Shown one piece after another: positions 9,152 through 17,512 of a stretch of DNA of 36,911 nucleotides. This DNA comes from CAZUCD01 sp964618855 (GTDB lineage: Bacteria; Sumerlaeota; Sumerlaeia; SLMS01; JANRJK01). The position numbers and the translations under genes were made by a program. Position 1 is the stretch's first letter; every line of letters begins with the position of its first letter. The stretch spans positions 1 to 36,911 of the forward strand of contig CAZUCD010000015.1 in the NCBI GenBank assembly GCA_964618855.1, written 5' to 3'. The notes beneath the pieces were generated by a model that searched no databases, was not told where the DNA came from, and worked only from the letters and a program-made list of their open reading frames with translations.

Positions 9152-9481
9152 GGAGGGCGGATTCTCCGGTGATCGGTCGGTGGAAGCGATGGGAGCATCC
9201 CGTCTTCGGACGGCCTGCTGTCAACGGGTGACGGGTAGTGGGACCCGGGTGCGCCCTCCCGCGGTTTGGCTGGTCGCCGCCGGGTCCGGAATTGCGCGGT
9301 CCCCCACCGCCGTGGATCGTCCCCGCCGCGGGGGGACACGGCGGTTTCGAGGCGTGGAATCGGAGGCTGAACGTCCATTGACACCCCCTCGGGCGAAGGG
9401 GGAACGTCCCCGGTCTTAGCTTGTGAAAACTTTCGCGATTCCGCCCGCCTGCGGGCCCACGGAAGCACGTCCAGAACGCTG
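9152..9481. other. Divergent intergenic region with three G+C-rich stem-loops
   Basis: There is no credible gene here. The region separates the divergent DUF2959 and nuoH genes and must hold both promoters. It contains a strong stem-loop at 9307-9344: an outer stem CCGCCGTG/CACGGCGG, a five-base bulge at 9315-9319 and an inner TCCCC/GGGGA stem. Smaller ones lie at 9384-9402 (CCCCCT/AGGGGG) and 9443-9456 (GCCCGC/GCGGGC). A perfect TTGACA lies at 9378-9383, but I see no matching -10 box at normal spacing. nuoH has no clear Shine-Dalgarno; GGAAG at 9461-9465 is 16 bases away. Confidence 0.5.
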
Positions 9482-10774
9482 ATGCAGCCTCTCCTCGATG
9501 CCCTCGGCCACGTCGTTGGCGGCCCCGGAAACGCCCTGATTCTGCTCCTCGCGCTCGTCAAGATCCTGGCGATCCTCGCGAGCATCCTGGGCGTCCTCCC
9601 CTTCATCATCCTCTACGAACGCAAGCTGATCTCCTGGACCCAGGATCGGCCTGGCCCGAACCGGGCCGGGCCGTGGGGGCTCTTTCACGGGCTCCTCGAC
9701 GGCATCAAGCTGTTCTTCAAGGAGGAGATCATCCCGAGCGGTGCGGATCGGTTCCTGTACCTGATCGCCCCCACGATGGTGACGGCGCCCGCGTTCCTCG
9801 CCCTGTGCATCGTGCCGATCGGGCCGATCATCAGGGGGGACACGCTGCTGGCGATCGGGAGCTTCCTCGGGATATCTGCTTCCACCCTGGGGCCGGCGGG
9901 CGAGGTCAGCCAAATCGCCATCGCCGTGACGAACCCGAGCGTCGGAATCCTCTACGTGCTCGCGATTACCTCCATCGGGGTGTACGGGATTACGCTGGCG
10001 GGCTGGTCCTCGAACTCGAAGTGGTCGCTGCTCGGCGGCATCCGTGCCTCGGCGCAGATGATCAGCTACGAGATTTCCATGTCGCTCTCCGTGATCGGAG
10101 TGCTGCTGCTGACGGGTTCGCTGAACTTCTACGACATCATCGACGGGCAGCAGGGCGGCCTGCTGCACTGGAATGTCTTCGCGCAGCCGCTGGCCTTCGT
10201 ACTGTTCGTGATCGCGATGTTCGCTGAGACCAACCGCCTGCCGTTCGACCTTGCCGAGGGCGAGGCTGAGTTGACGGGCGGCTTCCACACCGAGTATTCG
10301 TCGATGAAGTTCGCGCTCTTCTTCCTCGGCGAGTATGTCAGCATGATCGTCGTGAGCGCGGTCTGCGCCTCGCTGTTCCTGGGGGGCTTCCTCGGGCCGG
10401 TCCAGTTGTTCACGGAGGGCCACCCGCTGTACTACGTCCTCGGGCCGGCGCTGATTCTCCCCTTCAAGATTTTCCTGTTCCTGACGCTGTTCATCATGGC
10501 GCGCGCAACGCTGCCGCGCATGCGGTACGACCAGTTGATGGACCTTGGATGGAAGATGATGCTTCCGCTGGGCCTCGCGAACCTGGTGATCACGGCGGTT
10601 GGGGTGGGGCTGGGCTACGACGCGGCCTCCGGGCGGGTCTCGCTGCCGGCGAAGCTCGCGATCGGCGCCGTGACGTTCGTGCTGCTTATGGTGGCCGACG
10701 GCGTCTACACGTCGCGGCGCAAGGCCCTACTGATGCGCGAGTACCGCAACGTCCGACCGGAGGCGATAGCCTGA
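9482..10774 (+). CDS. nuoH: NADH-quinone oxidoreductase subunit H (NuoH)
   Basis: This 430-residue membrane subunit of NDH-1 anchors the peripheral arm and forms part of the quinone chamber and the first proton channel. The diagnostic blocks are all present: ERKLISW and GPNRAG (46-63), the 'GWSSNSKWSLLGGIR' loop, 'ASAQMISYEISM', and AETNRLPFDLAEGEAEL (248-264) with its conserved acidic residues, followed by 'GGFHTEYSSM'. About nine membrane helices are visible. It is longer than the approximately 325-350 residues usual in proteobacteria because of loops near 105-140 and a long C-terminal region with an extra helix. It is the first gene of a nuoHIJKNL block. nuoA-G are not in the window, so the peripheral arm must be encoded elsewhere. 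Confidence 0.96.
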   Translation: MQPLLDALGHVVGGPGNALILLLALVKILAILASILGVLPFIILYERKLISWTQDRPGPNRAGPWGLFHGLLDGIKLFFKEEIIPSGADRFLYLIAPTMVTAPAFLALCIVPIGPIIRGDTLLAIGSFLGISASTLGPAGEVSQIAIAVTNPSVGILYVLAITSIGVYGITLAGWSSNSKWSLLGGIRASAQMISYEISMSLSVIGVLLLTGSLNFYDIIDGQQGGLLHWNVFAQPLAFVLFVIAMFAETNRLPFDLAEGEAELTGGFHTEYSSMKFALFFLGEYVSMIVVSAVCASLFLGGFLGPVQLFTEGHPLYYVLGPALILPFKIFLFLTLFIMARATLPRMRYDQLMDLGWKMMLPLGLANLVITAVGVGLGYDAASGRVSLPAKLAIGAVTFVLLMVADGVYTSRRKALLMREYRNVRPEAIA

Positions 10775-10811
10775 GCCGGGGGTCCTCCCCCACCGAAAGG
10801 CGCACCCGACC

Positions 10812-11360
10812 ATGATCCTCGACTTTCTGAAGGGCTTCGCGACGACGACCAAGCACGCGGCGCTGTACCTGTTCAAGGACGGCAACGTGACGCTGGAATA
10901 CCCCGAGGTGAAGCGCGAGCAGCCGCCGTTCTTCCGCGGACGGCACCGCCTCCAACGCTACGAGGATGGCCTCGAGCGATGCGTCGGATGCGCGCTCTGC
11001 GCCGCCGTCTGCCCGGCGGAGGCGATCTACCTCGAGGCTGCGGAGAACACCGACCAGAATCGCGTCTCCGCGGGGGAGCGCTACGCCGAGGTCTACCAGA
11101 TCCACCTCCTGCGCTGCATCTTCTGCGGCTTCTGCGAGGAGGCATGCCCCGAGAATGCGATCATCCTCGGGCCGACATACGAGCTCGCGATGGACCGCCG
11201 GACGGACTTCATCGCCGACAAGTCGGACATGCTCGATCCGCCCGAAAAGGGCTTTGGCGACTACCACGAGTACGACCCGTACGTCTCCCACGTGACCGAG
11301 GCATCGGACGCGGAGGCGAAGGCCGACCCGTGGACGAAGACGGAGCACGGCAGCCACTAG
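10812..11360 (+). CDS. nuoI: NADH-quinone oxidoreductase subunit I (NuoI), 2x[4Fe-4S]
   Basis: This 182-residue peripheral-arm subunit carries iron-sulfur clusters N6a and N6b, which pass electrons towards N2. Two complete 4Fe-4S ferredoxin motifs are present: Cys57/60/63/67 (CVGCALCAAVCP) and Cys102/105/108/112 (CIFCGFCEEACP). The conserved 'RFRGRH'-type segment is present as 'FFRGRHRLQRYEDGLERC' just before the first motif. The C-terminus (about 140-182) is an acidic, hydrophilic extension. The ATG is preceded by AAAGG at 10796-10800. It lies 37 bases after nuoH and 24 before nuoJ. Confidence 0.97.
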   Translation: MILDFLKGFATTTKHAALYLFKDGNVTLEYPEVKREQPPFFRGRHRLQRYEDGLERCVGCALCAAVCPAEAIYLEAAENTDQNRVSAGERYAEVYQIHLLRCIFCGFCEEACPENAIILGPTYELAMDRRTDFIADKSDMLDPPEKGFGDYHEYDPYVSHVTEASDAEAKADPWTKTEHGSH

Positions 11361-11384
11361 ACCGACGGTGAGCGACCACACTTC

Positions 11385-11915
11385 ATGATTCTCTACTACC
11401 TGCTTTTCGCGCTGACCGTCCTCGGGGCGGCTCTCGTGCTCTTCAACCGCGACACGGTGAAGGCCGCGATGTCGCTGATCCTCGTGATGGTGTGCCTCGC
11501 GGTGAACTTCCTCCTGATGGGGCAGGAGTTCGTCGCCTTCATCCAGATCATCATCTACGCTGGCGCGATCATGGTCGTGTTCCTGTTCGTGGTCATGCTC
11601 CTGAACCTGCGCGAGAGGGAGCAGGCGCCCTGGTACCTGCGCGGGACGCGGTTCTGGGGCGGCGCGCTCGCGATGGCGCTCTTCTTCCTGCTGGCCTACT
11701 CGAGCCACCAGTTCCTCCAGGGCGGGGCGCCGAGGCCCGTTGGTGCCGATGCGGAGCCGATCGACCTGACGTCGATAGCGACGGCGCTGATCACGCGCTG
11801 GGTGCTGCCTTTCGTGCTGACATCGGTTATTCTGCTGGTGGCAGTCATCGGCGCGGTCGTGATGGCGCGCCGGACCGACGAGGACGGCAACGAGATCGTG
11901 GTGGACCAGGACTGA
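11385..11915 (+). CDS. nuoJ: NADH-quinone oxidoreductase subunit J (NuoJ)
   Basis: This 176-residue membrane subunit has five predicted helices. The family hallmarks are the 'AAMSLILVMVCLAVNFLLMG' helix 2 and the 'AFIQIIIYAGAIMVVFLFVVML' helix 3 (about 55-80), which contains the pi-bulge region implicated in coupling in complex I. The protein ends in a charged cytoplasmic tail rich in Asp/Glu. The stop TGA (11913-11915) is one base from the nuoK ATG, so translation of the two is very likely coupled. Confidence 0.95.
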   Translation: MILYYLLFALTVLGAALVLFNRDTVKAAMSLILVMVCLAVNFLLMGQEFVAFIQIIIYAGAIMVVFLFVVMLLNLREREQAPWYLRGTRFWGGALAMALFFLLAYSSHQFLQGGAPRPVGADAEPIDLTSIATALITRWVLPFVLTSVILLVAVIGAVVMARRTDEDGNEIVVDQD

Positions 11916-11916
11916 C

Positions 11917-12225
11917 ATGAACCCGCTCTACTTCGAAGGCAACATCATGTTGAGCCTGATGCTCTTCACCGTGGGCATCCTGGGCCTGATCTGGAAGCGC
12001 AACGCGATCGCGGTGTTCCTCAGCGTTGAACTGATGCTCAACGCGGCGAACCTGCTGATCGTGACGTTTGCGTACCGCTACGGGCTGATGGCGGGCCCGA
12101 TGCTGGCGCTGTTCGTGATGACGGTCGCGGCGGCGGAGGCCGGCGTCGGCCTGGCCATCTTCATCGCCCTTTACCGCGCAAAGCGAAACATCCGCGTCGA
12201 TGAAGTCGACGTCCTGAGGGGTTGA
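11917..12225 (+). CDS. nuoK: NADH-quinone oxidoreductase subunit K (NuoK)
   Basis: This 102-residue protein has three membrane helices, the normal size for NuoK. The two membrane glutamates essential for proton translocation in this family are visible: Glu38 in 'LSVELMLNAANL' and Glu74 in 'AAAEAGVGLAI'. A basic and acidic tail follows. The ATG is one base after the nuoJ stop. The last bases overlap a possible TTG start of nuoN at 12222. Confidence 0.96.
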   Translation: MNPLYFEGNIMLSLMLFTVGILGLIWKRNAIAVFLSVELMLNAANLLIVTFAYRYGLMAGPMLALFVMTVAAAEAGVGLAIFIALYRAKRNIRVDEVDVLRG

Positions 12226-12239
12226 TCCCGAACGCACCG

Positions 12240-13781
12240 ATGCCCACCGAATTCCAAGCCTACGTCCCCTCGATCAACATCTGGAGCCTGGCGCCGTTCA
12301 TCGTGCTGCTGGTCGGCGCGATGGGCTGCCTCGTGGCCGATGCCGCGAGCAACAAGGAGGGCAGCCGCAGGCTCCTCCCCATCATAGCCTTCGCCAGCAT
12401 CATCGCCTCCTTCGCGACCTACTTCCAACCCCTGTGGCCGCGCGGCATCCCGGTCATCGAGGGCATGCTCATGGGGGACAAGTTCGGCATCCTCGGGGGC
12501 ATGACGATCCTTCTGGCGATGCTCGTCATGGTCGTCCTGGGTCCGGAAACGGTCCGTCGCCGCAACCTGCCTTCCGGCGAGTACTACGCCCTTGTCCTGT
12601 TCGCCGCGTTCGGCATGACGCTCCTTGCCATGGCGAACGAGCTCCTGACGGCGTTCATCTGCATCGAGATTCTGTCGCTTTCGCTCTACGTCCTGACGGG
12701 CATCGACCGGCGCAGCCAGCGCAGCACCGAGGCGGCGTTCAAGTACTTCATCCTCGGGGCCTTCGCGTCGGCGTTCTTTGTCATGGGCGTGGGTTTCCTC
12801 TTCGGCGCGACCGGGACGACGCGGCTGGACGCGATGGCGAAGGTGCTGTCGATGGGGGGCCGGCTGGTTGGCGGCGCCCTGGAGCCGACGAACCCCATCT
12901 TCGTGTACATAGGCTTCTCGCTCCTGTTCGTGGGGCTGTGCTTCAAGCTCTCGCTCGCCCCTTTCCACATGTGGGCGCCTGACGTCTACGAGGGAGCGCC
13001 GTGCTCGACCACGATGGTGATCGCGACGGCCTCGAAGGTCGGCGCGTTCGGCCTCCTCTACCATGTGCTGCTGACGCTGGGCCATTGGGCGCCGTTCTAT
13101 GCGGCCTCCGGGTTCATACTGGCGTTCGTGGCGGCGGTCTCGATGGTCTGGGGCAATGCCGCCGGCCTAGTGCAGTCCAACGTGAAGCGCATGCTGGCGT
13201 TCTCCTCCGTCGCGCACGGTGGCTACATGATGGTCGGTTTCACGGCCATGATGAGCGCCACGGCGACCTCCCCCGTGATCGACCTCCAAACGGCCCAGGG
13301 CACCATCGCCGACAGCCTGCTCCTGTACCTGTTTGGGTACACGGTGCTGAACGTGCTCGCATTCGGGATCGCGCACTACCTGGGCCGCGAGGGTGAGGGC
13401 GACATGCGCAACTACCGCGGCCTCTGGAAGCGCAACCCCATGGCCGCGGCGGGGATGGCGCTGGCGATGATCGGCCTGACGGGCATCCCGCCGACAGTCG
13501 GCTTCATCGGCAAGTTCTACATCTTCCGCCATGCGGTCGAGCAGGGGTTGATGACGCTTGCCGTGATCGGCGTGCTCGCCTCGGTTGCGTCGGCGTTCTA
13601 CTACCTGCGCCTGATCCTCACGATGTTCATGATGGACGAGGAGGAGGGCGCGACGGGCCTGGCGATGGCGGACGGCACGCTCGTGGCCCCCGGCAGGACG
13701 CTGACCCTCGGCCTCGCTTCCGGAATGGTTTTCCTGTTCGGCGTGTTCCCCATGATCTTCCTCGTGCTGAGCCGATCCTGA
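12240..13781 (+). CDS. nuoN: NADH-quinone oxidoreductase subunit N (NuoN)
   Basis: This 513-residue antiporter-like proton-pumping subunit is identified as N, not M, by 'GEYYALVLFAAFGMTLLAMA', 'EILSLSLYVLTG', 'STEAAFKYFILGAFASAFF' and above all 'FHMWAPDVYEGAP' (about 242-254), the NuoN version of the TM7-8 motif. About 14 membrane helices are visible. The start is taken at ATG 12240, 14 bases after the nuoK stop. An in-frame TTG at 12222 would overlap nuoK by four bases and add six residues. nuoL follows one base after the stop. The position of N directly before L, without M, is unusual. Confidence 0.94.
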   Translation: MPTEFQAYVPSINIWSLAPFIVLLVGAMGCLVADAASNKEGSRRLLPIIAFASIIASFATYFQPLWPRGIPVIEGMLMGDKFGILGGMTILLAMLVMVVLGPETVRRRNLPSGEYYALVLFAAFGMTLLAMANELLTAFICIEILSLSLYVLTGIDRRSQRSTEAAFKYFILGAFASAFFVMGVGFLFGATGTTRLDAMAKVLSMGGRLVGGALEPTNPIFVYIGFSLLFVGLCFKLSLAPFHMWAPDVYEGAPCSTTMVIATASKVGAFGLLYHVLLTLGHWAPFYAASGFILAFVAAVSMVWGNAAGLVQSNVKRMLAFSSVAHGGYMMVGFTAMMSATATSPVIDLQTAQGTIADSLLLYLFGYTVLNVLAFGIAHYLGREGEGDMRNYRGLWKRNPMAAAGMALAMIGLTGIPPTVGFIGKFYIFRHAVEQGLMTLAVIGVLASVASAFYYLRLILTMFMMDEEEGATGLAMADGTLVAPGRTLTLGLASGMVFLFGVFPMIFLVLSRS

Positions 13782-13782
13782 C

Positions 13783-16035
13783 ATGATCCAATACGTTTGG
13801 GCGATTCCCGCCATCATGGCGCTGGCCGCGCTGGTAAACGGCCTGGGCGTCCGTAAGCTGGGGAAGGCTGCGGGGTTCATCTCCGTGGGCGCGATGGCGC
13901 TGACCTTCCTCATGTCGTGCGGCATCTTCTTGGAGACGCGGCACAACCTCCACGAGGCGGAGGAGGCGGCGGCCAAGCTCACCCGGGCCGACGAGCGCTA
14001 CGCGGCGATCAATGCCGTCCTGCGCGAGAAGGGCACCGTCTCCCTGTGGCGCTGGATCGACGTTCCGGCGGGGGACTCCCCGCTCGGGCGCGACGTCAAG
14101 ATCGACCTCGCGTTCTACGTCGATCCCCTCTCCGCGACTTTCCTGATGTTCATCAGCTTCATTGGCACGCTCGTGTTCCTGTACGCGACCGGCTACATGA
14201 AGGAGAAGCACCACGCCCACGCGCACGATGACCACGCGGAGGGCGATGGCCATGGCCACCACGACGACCACGCCCCGCACGGGACGCCGGACGCCGACGG
14301 GTGGATCCCCGATCCGGGCTACGCGAGATTCTTCGCCTACGTGGCGCTCTTCGCCGCCATGATGTACACGCTGGTGCTGGGCGACAACCTTCTCGTCATG
14401 TTCATCGGCTGGGAAGGGGTCGGCCTGTGCTCCTACCTGCTGATTGGGTATTTCTTCGACAAGCCGTTCTCGGAAAACCTCTCGTGCGCGGACGCCGGCC
14501 GTAAGGCGTTCGTCATGAACCGGGTGGGCGACTTCGGGCTCATGCTCGGCATGTTCCTGCTCTTCTGGGGTCTCGGGACGATTGATATCCAGTCGATCGT
14601 GGACATCCTCGCAACGCGCAGGCTCCCCGACGGCAGCCTGCTGCCTGTCGGATTCGAGTATGGCGGCGCCATCATCACGGCCGCTGCGCTGCTGCTCTTC
14701 CTGGGCGCCACGGGCAAGAGCGCGCAGATTCCGCTGTTCACGTGGCTGCCGGACGCCATGGCCGGCCCGACTCCGGTCTCCGCGCTCATCCATGCGGCCA
14801 CGATGGTCACGGCCGGGGTGTACATGGTCGCGCGGCTGAATGTAATCTACATGATGGCGCCGATGGCGATGCTTGTGGTCGCGGTCATCGGTGCGCTGAC
14901 CGCCTTCGTGGCGGCCTATGCGGGCCTGACGCAGCGGGGCATCAAGAAGGCGCTGGCCTATTCCACCGTCTCGCAACTCGGCTACATGTTCCTGGCGATG
15001 GGAGTCGGTGCTTTCGCCGCGGGAATCTTCCACGTCTTCACGCATGCGTTCTTCAAGGGCTGCCTCTTCCTCGGGGCGGGCTCCGTGATTCATGCCCTCC
15101 ACCATGAGGAGGACATGTTCAAGATGGGTGGCCTGAAGAAGAAGATGCCCATAACGGCGATGACGTACTTCATAGCCACGATGTGCATCGCAGGCATCCC
15201 GCTCACCTCGGGGTTCTTCTCGAAGGACGAGATCCTCTACATGACGTTCCTTTCCGCGGGGGATGCATTCCCGATCCTGTACGTGGTTGGGATGCTGACA
15301 GCGGCCATGACGGCGCTCTACATGGGCCGCACGTACTACCTGACATTCGAGGGGGAGTCGCGGGTCGATCCACACGTCGAGCCGCACATCCACGAGTCGC
15401 CGAAGTCGATGACGACGGCGCTGGTGCTGTTGTCGGGCATCGCGCTCGTGGTCGGCTTCATCAACGTGCCAACGACGATCGCGGGGGAGTTCGGCGGGAA
15501 GTTCCACCACTTCATAGCGCCGGTGACGGACCGCGGTGCCGCGATAATCGCATCGTCCTACATGCGCCATGACGGTGCCGACGCCCCCCTGGGGCCGCTC
15601 GTCCTCACCAACAACCTCGAGGAACCGTCGCACTCGACGGAGAAGATGCTCATGGGCGCGTCGGCGCTCCTCGCCCTGGTGATGCTGTTCGGGGTTGCGC
15701 GCGCCATGTTCAGGAACGGGCCCGAGAAGGAGAAGGCTCTGGCCGGCTCGCTCGGTCCCCTCTATCAGGTCTCCCTCAACCGGTGGTGGTGGGATGACTT
15801 CTACAACGCATTCTTCAAGGACGGGGCGATGATCTTCGCTCGCGGTGTCTGGCGCTGCGATCTCGGGATCGTGGACGGCATTGTGAACGGGATCGGGCGC
15901 GCGGTGCGCGGCCTTGGCGAGGAGTTCCGCCGCCTGCAGAACGGCCAGGTGCAGGTCTATGGCCTCGTGATGGTGGTCGGCGTCGTGTCGTTCATCGTGT
16001 ACTTTGCGCTCGGTCTGAGGGGCGTCATCCAGTAA
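13783..16035 (+). CDS. nuoL: NADH-quinone oxidoreductase subunit L (NuoL) with histidine-rich loop
   Basis: This 750-residue distal antiporter-like subunit of NDH-1 is longer than the approximately 610-residue E. coli protein. Diagnostic motifs are 'YVDPLSATFLMFISFIGTLV', 'GWEGVGLCSYLLIGYF' with the conserved Glu211, 'FTWLPDAMAGPTPVSALIHAATMVTAGVYM' and 'KKALAYSTVSQLGYM'. The C-terminal lateral-helix region is present, and the last helix ends at the extreme C-terminus. The extra length comes partly from a hydrophilic segment near residues 50-105. It also includes a striking His/Asp-rich insertion at about 141-168 (roughly a dozen His) between two helices, likely on one face of the membrane. 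The start overlaps nuoN spacing by a single base. No nuoM follows; mlaE is next. Confidence 0.96.
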   Translation: MIQYVWAIPAIMALAALVNGLGVRKLGKAAGFISVGAMALTFLMSCGIFLETRHNLHEAEEAAAKLTRADERYAAINAVLREKGTVSLWRWIDVPAGDSPLGRDVKIDLAFYVDPLSATFLMFISFIGTLVFLYATGYMKEKHHAHAHDDHAEGDGHGHHDDHAPHGTPDADGWIPDPGYARFFAYVALFAAMMYTLVLGDNLLVMFIGWEGVGLCSYLLIGYFFDKPFSENLSCADAGRKAFVMNRVGDFGLMLGMFLLFWGLGTIDIQSIVDILATRRLPDGSLLPVGFEYGGAIITAAALLLFLGATGKSAQIPLFTWLPDAMAGPTPVSALIHAATMVTAGVYMVARLNVIYMMAPMAMLVVAVIGALTAFVAAYAGLTQRGIKKALAYSTVSQLGYMFLAMGVGAFAAGIFHVFTHAFFKGCLFLGAGSVIHALHHEEDMFKMGGLKKKMPITAMTYFIATMCIAGIPLTSGFFSKDEILYMTFLSAGDAFPILYVVGMLTAAMTALYMGRTYYLTFEGESRVDPHVEPHIHESPKSMTTALVLLSGIALVVGFINVPTTIAGEFGGKFHHFIAPVTDRGAAIIASSYMRHDGADAPLGPLVLTNNLEEPSHSTEKMLMGASALLALVMLFGVARAMFRNGPEKEKALAGSLGPLYQVSLNRWWWDDFYNAFFKDGAMIFARGVWRCDLGIVDGIVNGIGRAVRGLGEEFRRLQNGQVQVYGLVMVVGVVSFIVYFALGLRGVIQ

Positions 16036-16078
16036 CCCCTCCCCCGCAGGGCGCGGGCGGACGGGGACAGGCCTCCGC

Positions 16079-16879
16079 ATGAAGTTCGTCATCGCGCTCA
16101 ATGAGGGCATTGGCCGGAAGTTCTTCGAGTTCGTCGAATTCGTCGGCGACTACGCGCGCTTCGTGACGGGCGCCCTGCGGCGTACGTTCTCCCCGCCGTG
16201 GCGAGTCCCCATGATCCTGGACCAGCTCTACCTGATCGGCGTGAAGTCGTTCCCGATCGCGGTGGTCACGGCCTTCTTCGTCGGCATGGTCATGGTGCTC
16301 CAGACGGGCGTGCAGCTCGTGAAGTTCGGGGCGAAGGGCTATGTCCCGGGCATATCCTGGATCGCCAACTCCCGGGAGATGATCCCCGCGTTCATCGGGA
16401 TCGTGGTTGGCGCGCGCGTCGCCGCCTCGATCACGGCCGAGGTCGGCACGATGCGCGTCACCGAGCAGATCGACGCGCTCGAGGTGTTGAACGTCGACCC
16501 GATCAGGTACCTCGTGGCCCCCCGCGTGATCGCGATGACGATCATGATGCCCCTGATCACGGCGCTCTGCCTGATCGGCGGCTACATCGGCGGGACGCTG
16601 GTCGCCAACGCGGCGCTTCAGATCGATTTCGTGAACTACTATCAGGTGACGAAGAAGTTCGCCTACATGCAGGACCTCTACAGCGGGCTCTTCAAGACAG
16701 TGTTCTTCGGCGGGCTCATTGCCGTCACAGGCTCGTACTTCGGGTTCCGGACGCGCGGAGGCGCCGAGGGCGTCGGTCGCGCCACGACGGACAGCGTCGT
16801 CGTCACGCTGCTGATGGTGCTGATAAGCAACTACCTGCTGACTTCGGCGATCGTGGCCTTCCTCGGGAACCTTAAGTAG
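16079..16879 (+). CDS. mlaE: MlaE/YrbE-family ABC transporter permease
   Basis: This 266-residue permease is of the phospholipid-trafficking (Mla/Mce/TGD1) type. It would sit in the inner membrane and work with an MlaF ATPase and an MlaD/MCE substrate-binding protein. The family signature is clear: 'FFVGMVMVLQTGVQL', 'VGARVAASITAEVGTMRVTEQIDALEVL' (from about 109) and 'PRVIAMTIMMPLITAL'. Five to six membrane helices are visible. No MlaF or MlaD gene lies in the window, so it is an orphan here. It lies 43 bases after nuoL on the same strand and may be read from the same transcript. The preceding GGGGACAGG is a plausible ribosome site. Confidence 0.92.
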   Translation: MKFVIALNEGIGRKFFEFVEFVGDYARFVTGALRRTFSPPWRVPMILDQLYLIGVKSFPIAVVTAFFVGMVMVLQTGVQLVKFGAKGYVPGISWIANSREMIPAFIGIVVGARVAASITAEVGTMRVTEQIDALEVLNVDPIRYLVAPRVIAMTIMMPLITALCLIGGYIGGTLVANAALQIDFVNYYQVTKKFAYMQDLYSGLFKTVFFGGLIAVTGSYFGFRTRGGAEGVGRATTDSVVVTLLMVLISNYLLTSAIVAFLGNLK

Positions 16880-16897
16880 GCGCCGCGCACCCCAACC

Positions 16898-16944
16898 GCT
16901 TGACCGCCCGGGTCGACGGCGGGACGCTTCGCCCATCGTCAAGC
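16898..16944 (+). terminator. Nested inverted repeat after mlaE (possible terminator)
   Basis: GCTTGAC (16898-16904) is repeated inverted as GTCAAGC (16938-16944). Inside it lies a CCGCC/GGCGG stem (16904-16908 with 16918-16922), sharing one base with the outer arm. It sits 18 bases after the mlaE stop and lacks a T-run, so its function is uncertain. Confidence 0.3.
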
Positions 16945-16991
16945 TGTGGTCTCCCGCGATGCGCGGAAGCATCCTGCCCAGGGGACGGTCA

Positions 16992-17453
16992 GTGCCCGCC
17001 ACAACTGCCACCATGCTCTCGCCCGAGCGCGTCATCGACCTGAAGGGCGAAACCAAGACGGCCGTCCTGAACGAGCTGATCGACGTGATGGGCACGTCCA
17101 AGCTTGTCGGGGACGTGGAGGACCTCCGGCGCAAACTCCTCGAACGCGAGTCGACGCACTCGACGGGCATCGGCATGGGAGTCGCCCTCCCGCACGTGAA
17201 GATTTCCAGCGTGAAGGACTTCGTCATATCGATCGGCCGCTCCACGGGGGGCGTGGATTTCGACTCGATGGACGGCAAGCCGGTCTACATCGTCGTCATG
17301 ATCACGTGCCACGAATCGCAGGCGGGAGAGTTCCTCAAGGTCATGGCCCGGTTCGTGAAATGCCTAAAGGACAAGGAGTTCCGCCGGGCGGTCCTGATGG
17401 CCAAGTCGCAGCAGGAAGTCGTGGACGCCTTCGTCGAGGGGACGCGGGTATAG
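16992..17453 (+). CDS. PTS EIIA type-2 (PtsN/fructose-like) domain protein
   Basis: This 153-residue single-domain protein is of the PTS_EIIA_2 family. The body matches from 'LSPERVIDL' onward. The phosphorylatable histidine is His68 in 'GIGMGVALPHVKIS', followed by 'PVYIVVMITCHES' and 'FLKVMARFVKCLKD'. I prefer GTG 16992 because GGGGAC (16981-16986) is well spaced from it. ATG 16959 and ATG 17013 are alternatives, and only residues after 17013 are conserved. Lone EIIA proteins of this type often act as regulators (nitrogen PTS, potassium, or response to PEP:pyruvate ratio) rather than in sugar uptake. No EI, HPr, EIIB or EIIC gene is in the window. Its place after the NDH-1 block hints at a link to energy status, but that is inference. 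Confidence 0.87.
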   Translation: MPATTATMLSPERVIDLKGETKTAVLNELIDVMGTSKLVGDVEDLRRKLLERESTHSTGIGMGVALPHVKISSVKDFVISIGRSTGGVDFDSMDGKPVYIVVMITCHESQAGEFLKVMARFVKCLKDKEFRRAVLMAKSQQEVVDAFVEGTRV

Positions 17454-17477
17454 CGGCTTGATTCCGGACCGAAGCCG
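17454..17477 (+). terminator. Short hairpin directly after the EIIA stop
   Basis: CGGCTT (17454-17459) pairs with AAGCCG (17472-17477) immediately after the stop codon. The stem has six base pairs and no T-run follows. It could slow or end transcription, but the support is weak. Confidence 0.22.
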
Positions 17478-17512
17478 GTGCAGGATTCCACCCGCGCGGA
17501 AGGTCGCCACCC

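Noticed and set aside
13627..16110. Very long minus-strand open frame opposite nuoL (827 codons)
   Set aside because: It is antisense to a certain nuoL, rich in Arg/His/Asp/Glu with no recognisable domain. High G+C codon structure creates such frames.
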